64,000 bases of DNA from Nocardia mangyaensis. GTDB taxonomy: Bacteria; Actinomycetota; Actinomycetes; Mycobacteriales; Mycobacteriaceae. The notes below the pieces were generated by a model that made no database searches, was not told where the DNA came from, and saw only the letters and a program-made list of their open reading frames with translations. The DNA lies in NCBI RefSeq assembly GCF_001886715.1, contig NZ_CP018082.1, positions 558,001 through 622,000 of the forward strand, given 5' to 3'. The position numbers and the translations under genes are program-made. Shown one piece after another: positions 1-8,303 of this stretch (its first letter is position 1; every line of letters begins with the position of its first letter).

Positions 1-953
1 TGATGGCGGTGGCCGGTGTGCGGACCGCGCACAGCGAGATCGTCGACAGCCCGGCCGAGCTGGACGCGGCGCTGGACCGCTTCGGCCCGACCTGGGTGGT
101 CAAGGACGACGGGCTCGCCGCGGGCAAGGGCGTCGTGGTGACCGACGATCGCCGCACGGCCCGTGATCACGGTGCCGAACTGCTCGAACAGGGTCATCCG
201 GTGCTGCTGGAGTCGTTCCTCGACGGGCCAGAGGTGTCGCTGTTCTGCCTGGTCGACGGCGAGACCGTGGTCCCGCTGCTGCCCGCCCAGGACCACAAGC
301 GCGTCGGCGACGGCGATTCCGGCCCGAACACCGGCGGCATGGGCGCCTACACGCCGCTGCCGTGGCTGCCGGAGGAGACGCTGACCGAGATCGTCGAGGA
401 CGTGGTGAAGCCGGTGGCGGCCGAGCTGGTCGCCCGGGGCAGCTCCTTCTCCGGCCTGTTGTACGCGGGTCTGGCGATCGGCGCCCATGGGCCCGCCGTG
501 GTCGAATTCAACTGCCGCTTCGGCGATCCCGAGACCCAGGCCGTACTCGCCCTGCTGGACAGTCCCTTCGCCGAACTGCTGCACGCCACCGCGACCGGTC
601 GCCTCGCCGAGATCGACCCGCCGCGTTGGAAGGACGGTTCGGCGATCACGGTCGTGCTGGCCGCGGAGAACTACCCGGCCCGGCCGCGCACGGGTGACGT
701 GATCAGCGGCGCCGAGGACGGTGCCCTGGCCGGGGACACCCTGGTGCTGCACGCGGGCACCGCTCTGCGCGAGGACAGGGCCCTGGTGTCGGCGGGTGGG
801 CGGGTACTCAATGTGGTCGGCGTCGGCGCCGACCTCGCCCAGGCCCGCGAGCGCGCCTACGCCCGCCTCGAGCGAATCAAATTGCCCGGCAGCCACTTCC
901 GCACCGACATCGGCGCGACCGAGGTCGTCATCCCCGAGCGCCGCACCAGCTGA
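1..953 (+). CDS. purD: Phosphoribosylamine--glycine ligase, 3' part (cut by window edge)
   Basis: Second step of de novo purine synthesis: ATP-dependent joining of glycine to phosphoribosylamine to give GAR. About 316 residues are visible; the family is about 420 long, so roughly the first 100 residues lie before the window and the reading frame is open to base 1. The ATP-grasp signature is clear: a [10 protein letters not shown] lid segment, the DHKR...NTGGMG stretch, and the metal/substrate motif [12 protein letters not shown] near bases 505-543, followed by the C-terminal barrel-sandwich part. It is convergent with the M23 peptidase gene. The next purine gene is purB, 3.5 kb downstream. 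Confidence 0.97.
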   Translation, partial: MAVAGVRTAHSEIVDSPAELDAALDRFGPTWVVKDDGLAAGKGVVVTDDRRTARDHGAELLEQGHPVLLESFLDGPEVSLFCLVDGETVVPLLPAQDHKRVGDGDSGPNTGGMGAYTPLPWLPEETLTEIVEDVVKPVAAELVARGSSFSGLLYAGLAIGAHGPAVVEFNCRFGDPETQAVLALLDSPFAELLHATATGRLAEIDPPRWKDGSAITVVLAAENYPARPRTGDVISGAEDGALAGDTLVLHAGTALREDRALVSAGGRVLNVVGVGADLAQARERAYARLERIKLPGSHFRTDIGATEVVIPERRTS

Positions 954-983
954 CCCGACATCGGACGGTTGTTCACCACGCTG

Positions 984-1017
984 TGGTGGTGGCGGCCGAG
1001 AGGCGAAAGCCACCAGC
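984..1017. terminator. Weak hairpin between convergent purD and M23 gene
   Basis: TGGTGGC at 987-993 pairs with GCCACCA at 1009-1015 around a 15-base loop, between two convergent stop codons. There is no U-run, as is usual in actinobacteria. The stem is only 7 bp, so this is a suggestion. Confidence 0.35.
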
Positions 1018-1076
1018 GCGCGGTGATCAAGGGTCCAGTCGCGTCATCCGCCACGTCGCGTGACGGCGATGCGCGA

Positions 1077-2339
1077 TCAGGTCAGGCGGAGTCCGTGCAT
1101 CGCCAGCCAGACCTGCGGGTCGACGTGCTGGTTGTTCTGGACGATCTCGAAATGCAAATGGGGACCGGTGGAATCGCCGCGGTTGCCGATGCGCGCGATC
1201 TGCATGCCCGCCGGGACGCGTTCGCCCTGGGAGACGAAGAAGTCGTACATGTGCCCGTAGACGCTGATCGTGCCGTCGTCGTGCCGGATGCGAACCCACA
1301 GGCCGAACCCCTGGGCGGGGCCCGCCTCGATCACCGTGCCGTCGGCGACGGCGTAGATGGGGCTGCCGATGGGGGCGGCGATGTCGATGCCACGGTGCAT
1401 GGTGCCCCAGCGTGAGCCGAAGCCCGAGGTGAACGCGCCCTTGGCGGGCAGGCTGAACCCGCCGGTGGACGGGGTGGAACCCGGAGTGAGCACACCGGGG
1501 ACGACCGGCGCGCGCTCGCCCATCCAGTCCTGCCATTCGCCCGACGCCGCGGCCGCGGCCTCCGCTTTCGCCCGCTCCAGGGTGGCCCGCGCGGCGGCGG
1601 CGACCACGGCGGCCTCGCGACGCTTCTCGCCCGCGGCGATGGCGTCGAGCATCGGCCGCACCGACTGCGGGTTCTGCTGGATCTGCGGGGGGTAGGCGAT
1701 GGCCACCCGCTGCGCCTCGCCCGGCGCCAGCGGACGGTCACTGAGTGCGGCCCCGAACTGGGCGTCGGCCGTCACGAACAGTGCGACCACCGCCACCCCG
1801 GCGATCAGCACCCGCCGCTCGATCAGCGTCGCCCGCACCCGCTCCTGACTCGGCCGCCGCTCCCACAACTGCTCGGCCCGCGTCCTCGGCCGCTCCCAGA
1901 ACACCTTGCGGAACTCGCCACCCCGAAGGTCACCAACGACCTCGCTGACCGTCGGATAATGGTCGACCCATGCCGAAACGCGATCGCGCACAGCTACTTT
2001 CGCTGGCAGTTGGCTACGCCAATCCGCCCGCAGCACAAGGCCATTGACCATCCGGCTGCGCTGGGCAGTCGCGCCGCGCGGGTCGGGCAGAGCGCGACTC
2101 GGAAGGCCATTCGCGTTGTTCGCGCTGTTCTGTGGTGGGGTCGTGTCGTTGTCGGGCTGGTCGTGACCGTCCGCGTCATCGGCGCTGTGCCGGCGCGGCG
2201 AATTCGTGTCGTCGTCGGGCCGACCGTCACCACTCGCCACGACCGCGTTGTGCCCTGGTGCGGCCGCGTCGGCTGATGCGGGCTCGACGCGGTCGGCATC
2301 GACGAGAGTCACGTCCCGCGCGGTTTGTGTCCGCTTCAT
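1077..2339 (-). CDS. M23 family membrane-anchored peptidoglycan endopeptidase
   Basis: Predicted zinc endopeptidase that cuts peptide cross-links in peptidoglycan. With the start chosen here it has 420 residues: a long polar, Asp/Asn/Pro-rich cytoplasmic N-terminus (1-170), one membrane segment (about 177-191), an Ala/Glu/Arg helical stretch likely to form a coiled coil (230-267), and a C-terminal M23 domain (300-420). The zinc motifs are H315xxxD319 (in MHRGIDIAA) and H394xH396 (in GPHLHFEI), with GHM at 362-364. The ATG at 2339 follows a G-rich ribosome-binding stretch; an in-frame ATG at 2489 would overlap the divergent aminotransferase, so it is less likely. The conserved metal ligands suggest an active enzyme. 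Confidence 0.88.
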   Translation of the reverse strand: MKRTQTARDVTLVDADRVEPASADAAAPGHNAVVASGDGRPDDDTNSPRRHSADDADGHDQPDNDTTPPQNSANNANGLPSRALPDPRGATAQRSRMVNGLVLRADWRSQLPAKVAVRDRVSAWVDHYPTVSEVVGDLRGGEFRKVFWERPRTRAEQLWERRPSQERVRATLIERRVLIAGVAVVALFVTADAQFGAALSDRPLAPGEAQRVAIAYPPQIQQNPQSVRPMLDAIAAGEKRREAAVVAAAARATLERAKAEAAAAASGEWQDWMGERAPVVPGVLTPGSTPSTGGFSLPAKGAFTSGFGSRWGTMHRGIDIAAPIGSPIYAVADGTVIEAGPAQGFGLWVRIRHDDGTISVYGHMYDFFVSQGERVPAGMQIARIGNRGDSTGPHLHFEIVQNNQHVDPQVWLAMHGLRLT

Positions 2340-2460
2340 TCCGCCCCCCACCCCCGGCGCGCCCACCTCGGCCGCGTCGGTGGCTGCGTCTTCGCTGTTG
2401 GAGCCATTGTGCCGACCATATCTGTGCGTGCGCGCGAGCGGGTGCTCTACCGTCTCTCGG

Positions 2461-3624
2461 GTGTCCAGAGAATCGCGCCGGTCGACCATCCCCCCTTTCT
2501 ACGTGATGGACGTGTGGAAAGCGGCGGCCGAACGGGCCAGGTCGCACGCAGATGTGCTGGTCCTGGCGGCGGGGCAACCCTCGACCCAGGCGCCGGCGCC
2601 GGTGCTGCGGGCCACCAGGGCCGCGATCGATCACGAGTTGCTCGGCTACACCGAGACCTTCGGCATCCTGCCGCTGCGCGAGGCGATCGCGGAGCATCAC
2701 AGCGCGACCTACGGCTACGACGTGCACCCGGACGAGGTCGTGGTGACCACCGGGTCCTCCGGCGCGTTCACGCTGATCTTCCTGGCCGCCTTCGACGCGG
2801 GCGACACGGTCGTGGTGGCCCGCCCCGGCTACCCCGCCTACCGCAACACCCTGACCGCGCTCGGCTGCACCGTCGTCGAACTCGACTGCGGCCCGCAGAC
2901 CAGATTCCAGCCCACGGTCGCGATGCTCGAGGCGTTGCCCGAACCACCCGCGGGCCTGGTGGTGGCCAGCCCGGCCAACCCGACCGGCACCATGATCGAC
3001 CCGGCCGAGCTGGCCGGGCTGGCCCGCTGGTGCGAACAACACGGGACGCTGCTGATCTCCGACGAGATCTATCACGGCATCACCTACGCGGGCGCGAGCA
3101 CGCCCACCTCGTCGGCCTGGGAGTTCTCCCGTGCGTCGGTGGTGATCGGCTCGGTGTCGAAGTACTTCTCGATGACCGGCTGGCGGCTGGGCTGGATGCT
3201 CGCACCGGCCGACCTGCGCCCAGCCTTGCAGCGGCTGGCCTCGAACATGACCGTGTGCCCGCCCGCCATCTCCCAGTACGCGGCGGTGCACGCCTTCGGC
3301 GCGGAAGCCAGGGATGAACTGGACGGGCACGTGCGCCGCTACGCGCGTAACCGGGCGCTGCTGCTGGAGGGTCTGCCCGCCCTCGGTATCACCGAGTTGG
3401 CGCCCGCCGACGGCGCCTTCTACGCCTACGCCGAAATTGGACATCTGACCGATAATTCCCTCGCCTGGTGCGCCGACGTCCTCGCCGAAACCGGTGTCGC
3501 GCTGGCCCCCGGGCTCGACTTCGACACCGTGCACGGCAGCCGCACCGCGCGCTTCTCCTTCGCAGGATCCACAAACGACATCTCCGCAGCGCTGGAGCGT
3601 CTCGAGCGGTACTTGAAGGCTTGA
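2461..3624 (+). CDS. PLP-dependent aminotransferase, class I/II (aspartate aminotransferase fold)
   Basis: 387-residue fold-type I aminotransferase. The motifs are NPTGTMI (substrate-binding loop), SDEIYHG (PLP-pyridine Asp and Tyr), SVSKYFSMTGWRLGW with K234 as the probable Schiff-base lysine, and a C-terminal RFSFAGS arginine motif for the substrate carboxylate. The substrate cannot be read from the sequence. The GTG at 2461 gives the usual family N-terminus (IPPFYVMDVWKAA); longer upstream frames run through the divergent M23 gene. The 121-base divergent spacer (2340-2460) must carry both promoters. Confidence 0.88.
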   Translation: MSRESRRSTIPPFYVMDVWKAAAERARSHADVLVLAAGQPSTQAPAPVLRATRAAIDHELLGYTETFGILPLREAIAEHHSATYGYDVHPDEVVVTTGSSGAFTLIFLAAFDAGDTVVVARPGYPAYRNTLTALGCTVVELDCGPQTRFQPTVAMLEALPEPPAGLVVASPANPTGTMIDPAELAGLARWCEQHGTLLISDEIYHGITYAGASTPTSSAWEFSRASVVIGSVSKYFSMTGWRLGWMLAPADLRPALQRLASNMTVCPPAISQYAAVHAFGAEARDELDGHVRRYARNRALLLEGLPALGITELAPADGAFYAYAEIGHLTDNSLAWCADVLAETGVALAPGLDFDTVHGSRTARFSFAGSTNDISAALERLERYLKA

Positions 3625-3781
3625 TCCGGGCCGGTGTCAACAGTGATGTGCGACAACAACTTTGCCTAGTACGAACACTTCCGGACCGGGATGCGGTAAA
3701 ACTCAGTTATCCCGAATTCCCAGCGTTTCCCCGATGACGATTGCGCACGGTTGAACTGATGATGACTGGCACGATGGCACG

Positions 3782-4435
3782 GTGACCACCGCAACGACCC
3801 CGAAAGGCGAACGACGTCGCCAAGCTCTGGTGGCGGCGGCGGCTGAACTGTTGCTCGAAGGCGGCTTCGACGCCGTGCGACATCGCTCGGTGGCCTCGCG
3901 GGCAGACCTTCCGCTCGCGTCCACCACCTACTACTTCGAATCACTGGAAGATCTGATCGCGCGCGCCGTCGAGTTCAGCGGGGCGATCGAACTCGACGCC
4001 ATGCGCCGCCGGGTCGGCGAGGTCAGCCACCGCAGGCGCGGCACCGACGCGACCGTCGACCTGGTCCTCGACCTGCTGGTCGGCCCCGACGACGGCGACC
4101 TCGACGCCCGAGGTCAGCTGATCGCCCGCTACGAGCGCTCGGTCGCCTCCGCGCGCCACCCCGAATTACGCGAGGTCCAGCTCCGACTACGCACCCAGCT
4201 CGAAGACCTGCTCGCCGACGTGCTGCGCCGCTCCGATCGAGTGGTGCGCCCCGAGCAGTTGCGCCGACTGGTCGCCGTGGTCGACGGTGCGGTGGTCGCC
4301 GCCCTCATCGAGGGCCACCCCGAACCCCGCCGCCCCGCCCGAGCCGGACTGCTGGAAATGATCGACATCGTCGCCCCGCCCGTGGTGCCCAACATGATGC
4401 CCCAGCAGGCCGAACGGGTGCGCCAACTAGACTGA
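3782..4435 (+). CDS. TetR/AcrR family transcriptional regulator
   Basis: 217-residue regulator with an N-terminal TetR helix-turn-helix (about residues 10-55: RRRQALVAAAAELLLEGGF, then TTYYFESLEDLI) and a variable helical C-terminal ligand domain. The gene ends 6 bases before purB on the same strand, so it could be co-transcribed with purB or control it. The ligand is unknown. The GTG start lies close to a CACGAT element; no good ribosome-binding site is visible. The 157-base gap before it (3625-3781) shows no other gene. Confidence 0.85.
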   Translation: MTTATTPKGERRRQALVAAAAELLLEGGFDAVRHRSVASRADLPLASTTYYFESLEDLIARAVEFSGAIELDAMRRRVGEVSHRRRGTDATVDLVLDLLVGPDDGDLDARGQLIARYERSVASARHPELREVQLRLRTQLEDLLADVLRRSDRVVRPEQLRRLVAVVDGAVVAALIEGHPEPRRPARAGLLEMIDIVAPPVVPNMMPQQAERVRQLD

Positions 4436-4441
4436 GCGTTC

Positions 4442-5863
4442 GTGAGCCTCGTCCCGAATGTCCTCGCCACCCGTTACGCCAGCCCGGAGCTCGTCGCGCT
4501 CTGGTCACCCGAGAACAAGATCGTGCTCGAGCGGCGGCTGTGGCTCGAGGTGCTGCGGGCGCAGTCCGAGCTCGGGATCGACGTCCCCGCCGGAGTGCTC
4601 GACGACTACGAGCGCGTGATCGACCGGGTGGACCTGGCCTCGATCGCCGAGCGCGAGCGGGTCACCCGCCACGACGTGAAGGCGCGCATCGAGGAGTTCA
4701 ACGCGCTCGCCGGGCACGAGCACGTGCACAAGGGCATGACCAGCCGCGACCTCACCGAGAACGTCGAGCAGCTGCAGATCCGGCTCTCGCTCGAGCACGT
4801 GTACAACCACGGCATCGCCATCGCGGCGCGGCTGGCCGAGCGGGCCGCCGAGTACCAGACCCTGGTGATGGCGGGTCGCTCGCACAATGTCGCCGCGCAG
4901 GCCACCACGCTCGGCAAGCGCTTCGCCTCGGCCGCCGACGAGGTGCTGGTCGCGCTCACCCGCGTGCGTGAGCTGATCGAGCGCTACCCGCTGCGCGGGA
5001 TCAAGGGCCCGATGGGCACCGCCCAGGACATGCTCGACCTGCTCGACGGCGACGCGGGCAAGCTGGCCGCGCTCGAACAGCAGGTGGCGCGCCACCTCGG
5101 CTTCGCGACCGTGTTCACCAGCGTCGGCCAGGTGTATCCGCGCTCGCTCGACCACGATGTGCTCTCGGCGCTGGTGCAGCTGGGCGCCGGACCGTCCTCG
5201 TTCGCGCACACCATTCGCCTGATGGCGGGCCACGAGCTGGTCACCGAGGGTTTCCAGCCCGGCCAGGTGGGCTCCTCGGCGATGCCGCACAAGATGAACA
5301 CCCGCTCCTGTGAGCGCGTCAACGGCCTGCAGGTGGTGCTGCGCGGTTACGGCTCGATGGCCGCCGAGCTGGCCGGCGCGCAGTGGAACGAGGGTGACGT
5401 GTTCTGCTCGGTGGTGCGCCGCGTCGCGCTGCCCGACGCGTTCTTCGCCATCGACGGCCAGTTCGAGACCTTCCTGACCGTGCTCGCCGAGTTCGGCGCC
5501 TACCCGGCGGTGGTCGCGCGCGAGCTCGACCGGTACCTGCCGTTCCTGGCCACCACCCGCATCCTGATGGCGGCGGTGCGCGCGGGCGTCGGTCGCGAGA
5601 CCGCGCACGAGGTCATCAAGGAGCACGCGGTCGCGGTGGCGCTGGCCATGCGCGAGCAGGGTCGCGAACCCGATCTGCTCGATCGCCTGGCCGCTGACGA
5701 GCGGATGCCGCTGGACCGCGCCGCGCTCGACGCGGCGCTGGCCGACAAGTCCGCCTTCATCGGCGCGGCGGCCGACCAGGTGTCGGAGGTCATCGCGCAG
5801 GTGCAGAAGCTGGTGGAGGCCAACCCCGAAGCCGCGCGCTACTCGCCGTCACCGATTCTGTAG
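4442..5863 (+). CDS. purB: Adenylosuccinate lyase
   Basis: Cleaves SAICAR to AICAR in IMP synthesis and adenylosuccinate to AMP. It has 473 residues, the normal length, and belongs to the fumarase/aspartase superfamily. The signature loop GSSAMPHKMNTR (about residues 277-289) carries the catalytic serine; TSRDLTEN and the NVAAQATTLGKR segment supply other active-site parts. The GTG start matches the mycobacterial protein N-terminus (xVPNVLATRYAS). A TAGACT element ends 8 bases before the start (4428-4433) and overlaps the stop of the TetR gene, so an own promoter with almost no leader is possible. Confidence 0.97.
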   Translation: MSLVPNVLATRYASPELVALWSPENKIVLERRLWLEVLRAQSELGIDVPAGVLDDYERVIDRVDLASIAERERVTRHDVKARIEEFNALAGHEHVHKGMTSRDLTENVEQLQIRLSLEHVYNHGIAIAARLAERAAEYQTLVMAGRSHNVAAQATTLGKRFASAADEVLVALTRVRELIERYPLRGIKGPMGTAQDMLDLLDGDAGKLAALEQQVARHLGFATVFTSVGQVYPRSLDHDVLSALVQLGAGPSSFAHTIRLMAGHELVTEGFQPGQVGSSAMPHKMNTRSCERVNGLQVVLRGYGSMAAELAGAQWNEGDVFCSVVRRVALPDAFFAIDGQFETFLTVLAEFGAYPAVVARELDRYLPFLATTRILMAAVRAGVGRETAHEVIKEHAVAVALAMREQGREPDLLDRLAADERMPLDRAALDAALADKSAFIGAAADQVSEVIAQVQKLVEANPEAARYSPSPIL

Positions 5864-5903
5864 GCAGTCCGCGAACCCGCGGCGCCAGCCGCAAGAGGAC
5901 ACT

Positions 5904-6326
5904 GTGAATCCGTACACGATCTTCGCCGATATCATCGCCGGGTCCGCGCCCGCGTCCAAGGTCTACGAGGACGATGATGTCCTGGCGTTCATGGACATTC
6001 GCCCCGTGACGCCCGGACACGTCCTCGTCGTCCCCAAGGCCGCCGCACCGAGCCTGGCCGATCTCGATCCCGTGTTGGGCGGCAAGCTCTTCCAGGTGGG
6101 TCAGCGGATTGCCGCCGCGCTGCGGTCCAGTGAGGTGGCCGCCGACGGCGTGAACTTCTTCCTCGCCGACGGCGTCACGGCCGGGCAGGAGGTCTTCCAT
6201 GTGCACCTGCACGTGATCCCGCGAACGCCCGGTGACGGCTTCGGTCTGCGGGCCCGGCCCACCTCGCCCGCGCGCGCCGATCTCGACTATCTCGCCGGTT
6301 CGATTCGGGGTGCGCTCACCCGCTGA
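5904..6326 (+). CDS. HIT family hydrolase
   Basis: 140-residue histidine-triad protein, a nucleotide hydrolase or transferase that typically acts on purine nucleoside phosphoramidates or dinucleoside polyphosphates. The triad is H99-V-H101-L-H103 in VFHVHLHVIPR, and the N-terminal MDIRPVTPGHVLVVPK stretch is typical. It lies 40 bases downstream of purB on the same strand and is probably co-transcribed, which fits purine nucleotide housekeeping. The GTG start follows AAGAGGACACT, an acceptable ribosome-binding site. Confidence 0.93.
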   Translation: MNPYTIFADIIAGSAPASKVYEDDDVLAFMDIRPVTPGHVLVVPKAAAPSLADLDPVLGGKLFQVGQRIAAALRSSEVAADGVNFFLADGVTAGQEVFHVHLHVIPRTPGDGFGLRARPTSPARADLDYLAGSIRGALTR

Positions 6327-6462
6327 CCCGCGCATCGGGCGAACCGGGCATTGCAAACCGGGGAGTTTGCTGGAGAAACGCCGGGGCCGTGAAATACCTC
6401 ACATGCGCGTGCGCGTGGGTTACCTTGGACTGTCATTGGCTTGCGGTAATGGAGGGTAGGTC

Positions 6463-7422
6463 GTGCGTCGTACAGGTGTTGCTGCTTCAGTGCTGGCTTT
6501 CGCCATCGCGTTGATCGGACCGGCGGTCGTGCACACGGCACCCGCGGCCGCCGCGGATTTCGTCGCGGTGAACTCGCTCAGTGCCACGCGGACCGCGATC
6601 ACGGTCGCCTCGCCCGTCATGGGCCGCACCATCGATCTACATGTGCTGCACCCCGCCGGTGGTGGGTCCCGCCCCACCTACTACCTGCTCGACGGGCTCG
6701 ACCCCGGTATCGGCCAGAGCACCTGGACCAACGCCACCGATGCCGAAGCCTTCTTCCGTGGCAAGCACATCAACGTGGTCCTGCCGATCGGCGGGCAGGC
6801 CAGCTACTACACCGACTGGATCACCGACGACCCGCAATTCGGCCGGTACAAGTGGGAAACCTTTCTCACTCAGGAGCTTCCGGGCCTGATCAACGCGCGG
6901 TTCGACGGCAACGGTGTCAACGGCATCGGCGGCCTGTCGATGGGCGGCAACGCGGCCTACATCCTCGCCGCCCGCCACCCCGGGCTGTACCGGGCGGTCG
7001 CCGGATACAGCGCGTGCCCCGACACCGCGATGGCGGCGAGCGCGATCATGTTCTCCATCGCCACCAGGGGCGGCGACCCGGGCAACATGTGGGGCGCGCC
7101 GGGTGGTCCCGAGTGGGCCGCGCACGATCCGGCGCTGATGGTCGAGGGGCTGCGCGGCAAGGCGCTGTACATGTCCACCGGCACCGGCATCCCCGGCCCG
7201 CACGAGGCCCAGCTCAAGCCGCAGCTCGCGGAGAACATCTTCCTCGGCGGGCCTATCGAACTCGGCGTCAACACCTGCATGGTCGCCTTCGACCAGCGCC
7301 TGCGCGCGGCCGGGATCGGCGCCAAGATCGACTATCACCCGGTCGGCACCCACTCGTGGTCCTACTGGCAGGACGCGCTGCACGCGTCCTGGCCGACCAT
7401 CGGTCCCGCGCTCGGGGCCTAG
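6463..7422 (+). CDS. Secreted mycolyltransferase / antigen 85-type esterase
   Basis: 319-residue exported alpha/beta hydrolase of the esterase D/antigen 85 family, which transfers mycolic acids to trehalose or arabinogalactan. It has a Sec signal peptide (about residues 1-30, ending near AAPAAAA), the nucleophile S159 in GGLSMGG, and a C-terminal HSWSYWQD segment that holds the probable catalytic His. The GTG start has a strong ribosome-binding site (GGAGGG, 6456 region). Its presence implies a mycolate outer layer. It sits where purC would be expected from the M. tuberculosis order. Its stop overlaps that of the convergent lipase in a shared CTAG. Confidence 0.9.
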   Translation: MRRTGVAASVLAFAIALIGPAVVHTAPAAAADFVAVNSLSATRTAITVASPVMGRTIDLHVLHPAGGGSRPTYYLLDGLDPGIGQSTWTNATDAEAFFRGKHINVVLPIGGQASYYTDWITDDPQFGRYKWETFLTQELPGLINARFDGNGVNGIGGLSMGGNAAYILAARHPGLYRAVAGYSACPDTAMAASAIMFSIATRGGDPGNMWGAPGGPEWAAHDPALMVEGLRGKALYMSTGTGIPGPHEAQLKPQLAENIFLGGPIELGVNTCMVAFDQRLRAAGIGAKIDYHPVGTHSWSYWQDALHASWPTIGPALGA

Positions 7423-8198
7423 TTGTAGGGGACCGGCGGTGCCGTCTCGGTCATGGTGTCCTGCCAGGTGATGGTGCCATCGGCCTCGTCGACGTAGGTA
7501 CCGGTGCACTCGCCGTCGGCGGCCGCGCCGAGCTCGGCCAGCAGGGTCGGATCGGCCACCTCGACGATGTGGTCGAAGCCGGTGCCGCTGCCGAGGATGC
7601 CGTCGACGTACACCCGGCACTGGCCGCCGTCGAGTCGACCGTCGGCCCATTCGCCCGAGCTCTGGAGCACGGTGTATCTGGTCTTGCCTGGGGTGTCGTC
7701 ACCGGCATTGAGCTGGGGGAACAGATCCGAGTACACGCACGCGTCGTAGCCGTCGGCCGGGCCTTGGGTGCAGCCGCCGGGTGAGCCGTACTGGGCTGTG
7801 CCGATCGCGATGGAGGAGTCGACGAGCGGGTGCCCGCCCAGCTCCGCGAGGAACCACCGTGCGCTGACCCCGCCGACGCTGTGGCCGACCAGCGCCACCT
7901 CGTCGGCCTCCTCGGCGATCGAGGTGACTCTCGCGCGGATGAGTTCGGCGTCCTCGCGCAGGAGCCTGCCGGGCGCGTCGATGTAGTGCGTCTCGAAGCC
8001 GCGCTGCTCGAGTGCGGACCGCATCGGCTCGAACAGGCTCGCCCAGACCGGGCCGCCGGCATAGAGCTGCTGACCAGGCACGATGAACGCGATCTTGCGC
8101 GGCGCCGGTGGTTCGGCCTGCGCGGTGACGGCGCCCAGGGCGAGCACCGAGAACGCGGCGAACTGCGCGGCGACGACGAGTCGCACGGTCCTGCCCAT
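7419..8198 (-). CDS. Secreted lipase / alpha-beta hydrolase (LipA-like)
   Basis: 259-residue exported hydrolase resembling small triacylglycerol lipases (lipase class 2 group). It has a Sec signal peptide ending near AQAEP (residue 30), the IVPGQQL oxyanion region and the nucleophile elbow GHSVGG with S107. Several cysteines in the second half suggest disulfides. The ATG at 8198 is set by an AGGAGG site 6 bases upstream; a longer frame exists but lacks such a site. A palindrome covers its probable -10 element (8221-8234). Divergent from oligopeptidase B and convergent with the mycolyltransferase; both flanking exported enzymes may act on envelope or host lipids. Confidence 0.82.
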   Translation of the reverse strand: MGRTVRLVVAAQFAAFSVLALGAVTAQAEPPAPRKIAFIVPGQQLYAGGPVWASLFEPMRSALEQRGFETHYIDAPGRLLREDAELIRARVTSIAEEADEVALVGHSVGGVSARWFLAELGGHPLVDSSIAIGTAQYGSPGGCTQGPADGYDACVYSDLFPQLNAGDDTPGKTRYTVLQSSGEWADGRLDGGQCRVYVDGILGSGTGFDHIVEVADPTLLAELGAAADGECTGTYVDEADGTITWQDTMTETAPPVPYN

Positions 8199-8220
8199 GG
8201 ACGCCTCCTGGTCATTTTGC

Positions 8221-8234
8221 TTTGGGTACCCTAA
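8221..8234. promoter_or_regulatory. GGGTACCC-centred palindrome in the lipase promoter
   Basis: TTTGGGTACCCTAA is symmetric at 12 of 14 positions. It overlaps the probable -10 (TAGGGT, reverse strand) of the lipase gene in the 105-base divergent spacer, where a repressor could act. It does not match the 19-base IdeR box. The binding protein is unknown. Confidence 0.4.
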
Positions 8235-8303
8235 CATTGCCTGCTCCATCGACCGCGGCCGAGTTGGCGGGCCGGGGTGGGGCGCGGCGACTACGGTGGA
8301 CCC

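Noticed and set aside
8221..8234. IdeR/DtxR iron box in the lipase promoter
   Set aside because: The palindrome lacks the 19-base TTAGGTTAGGCTAACCTAA layout; kept only as an unassigned palindrome.
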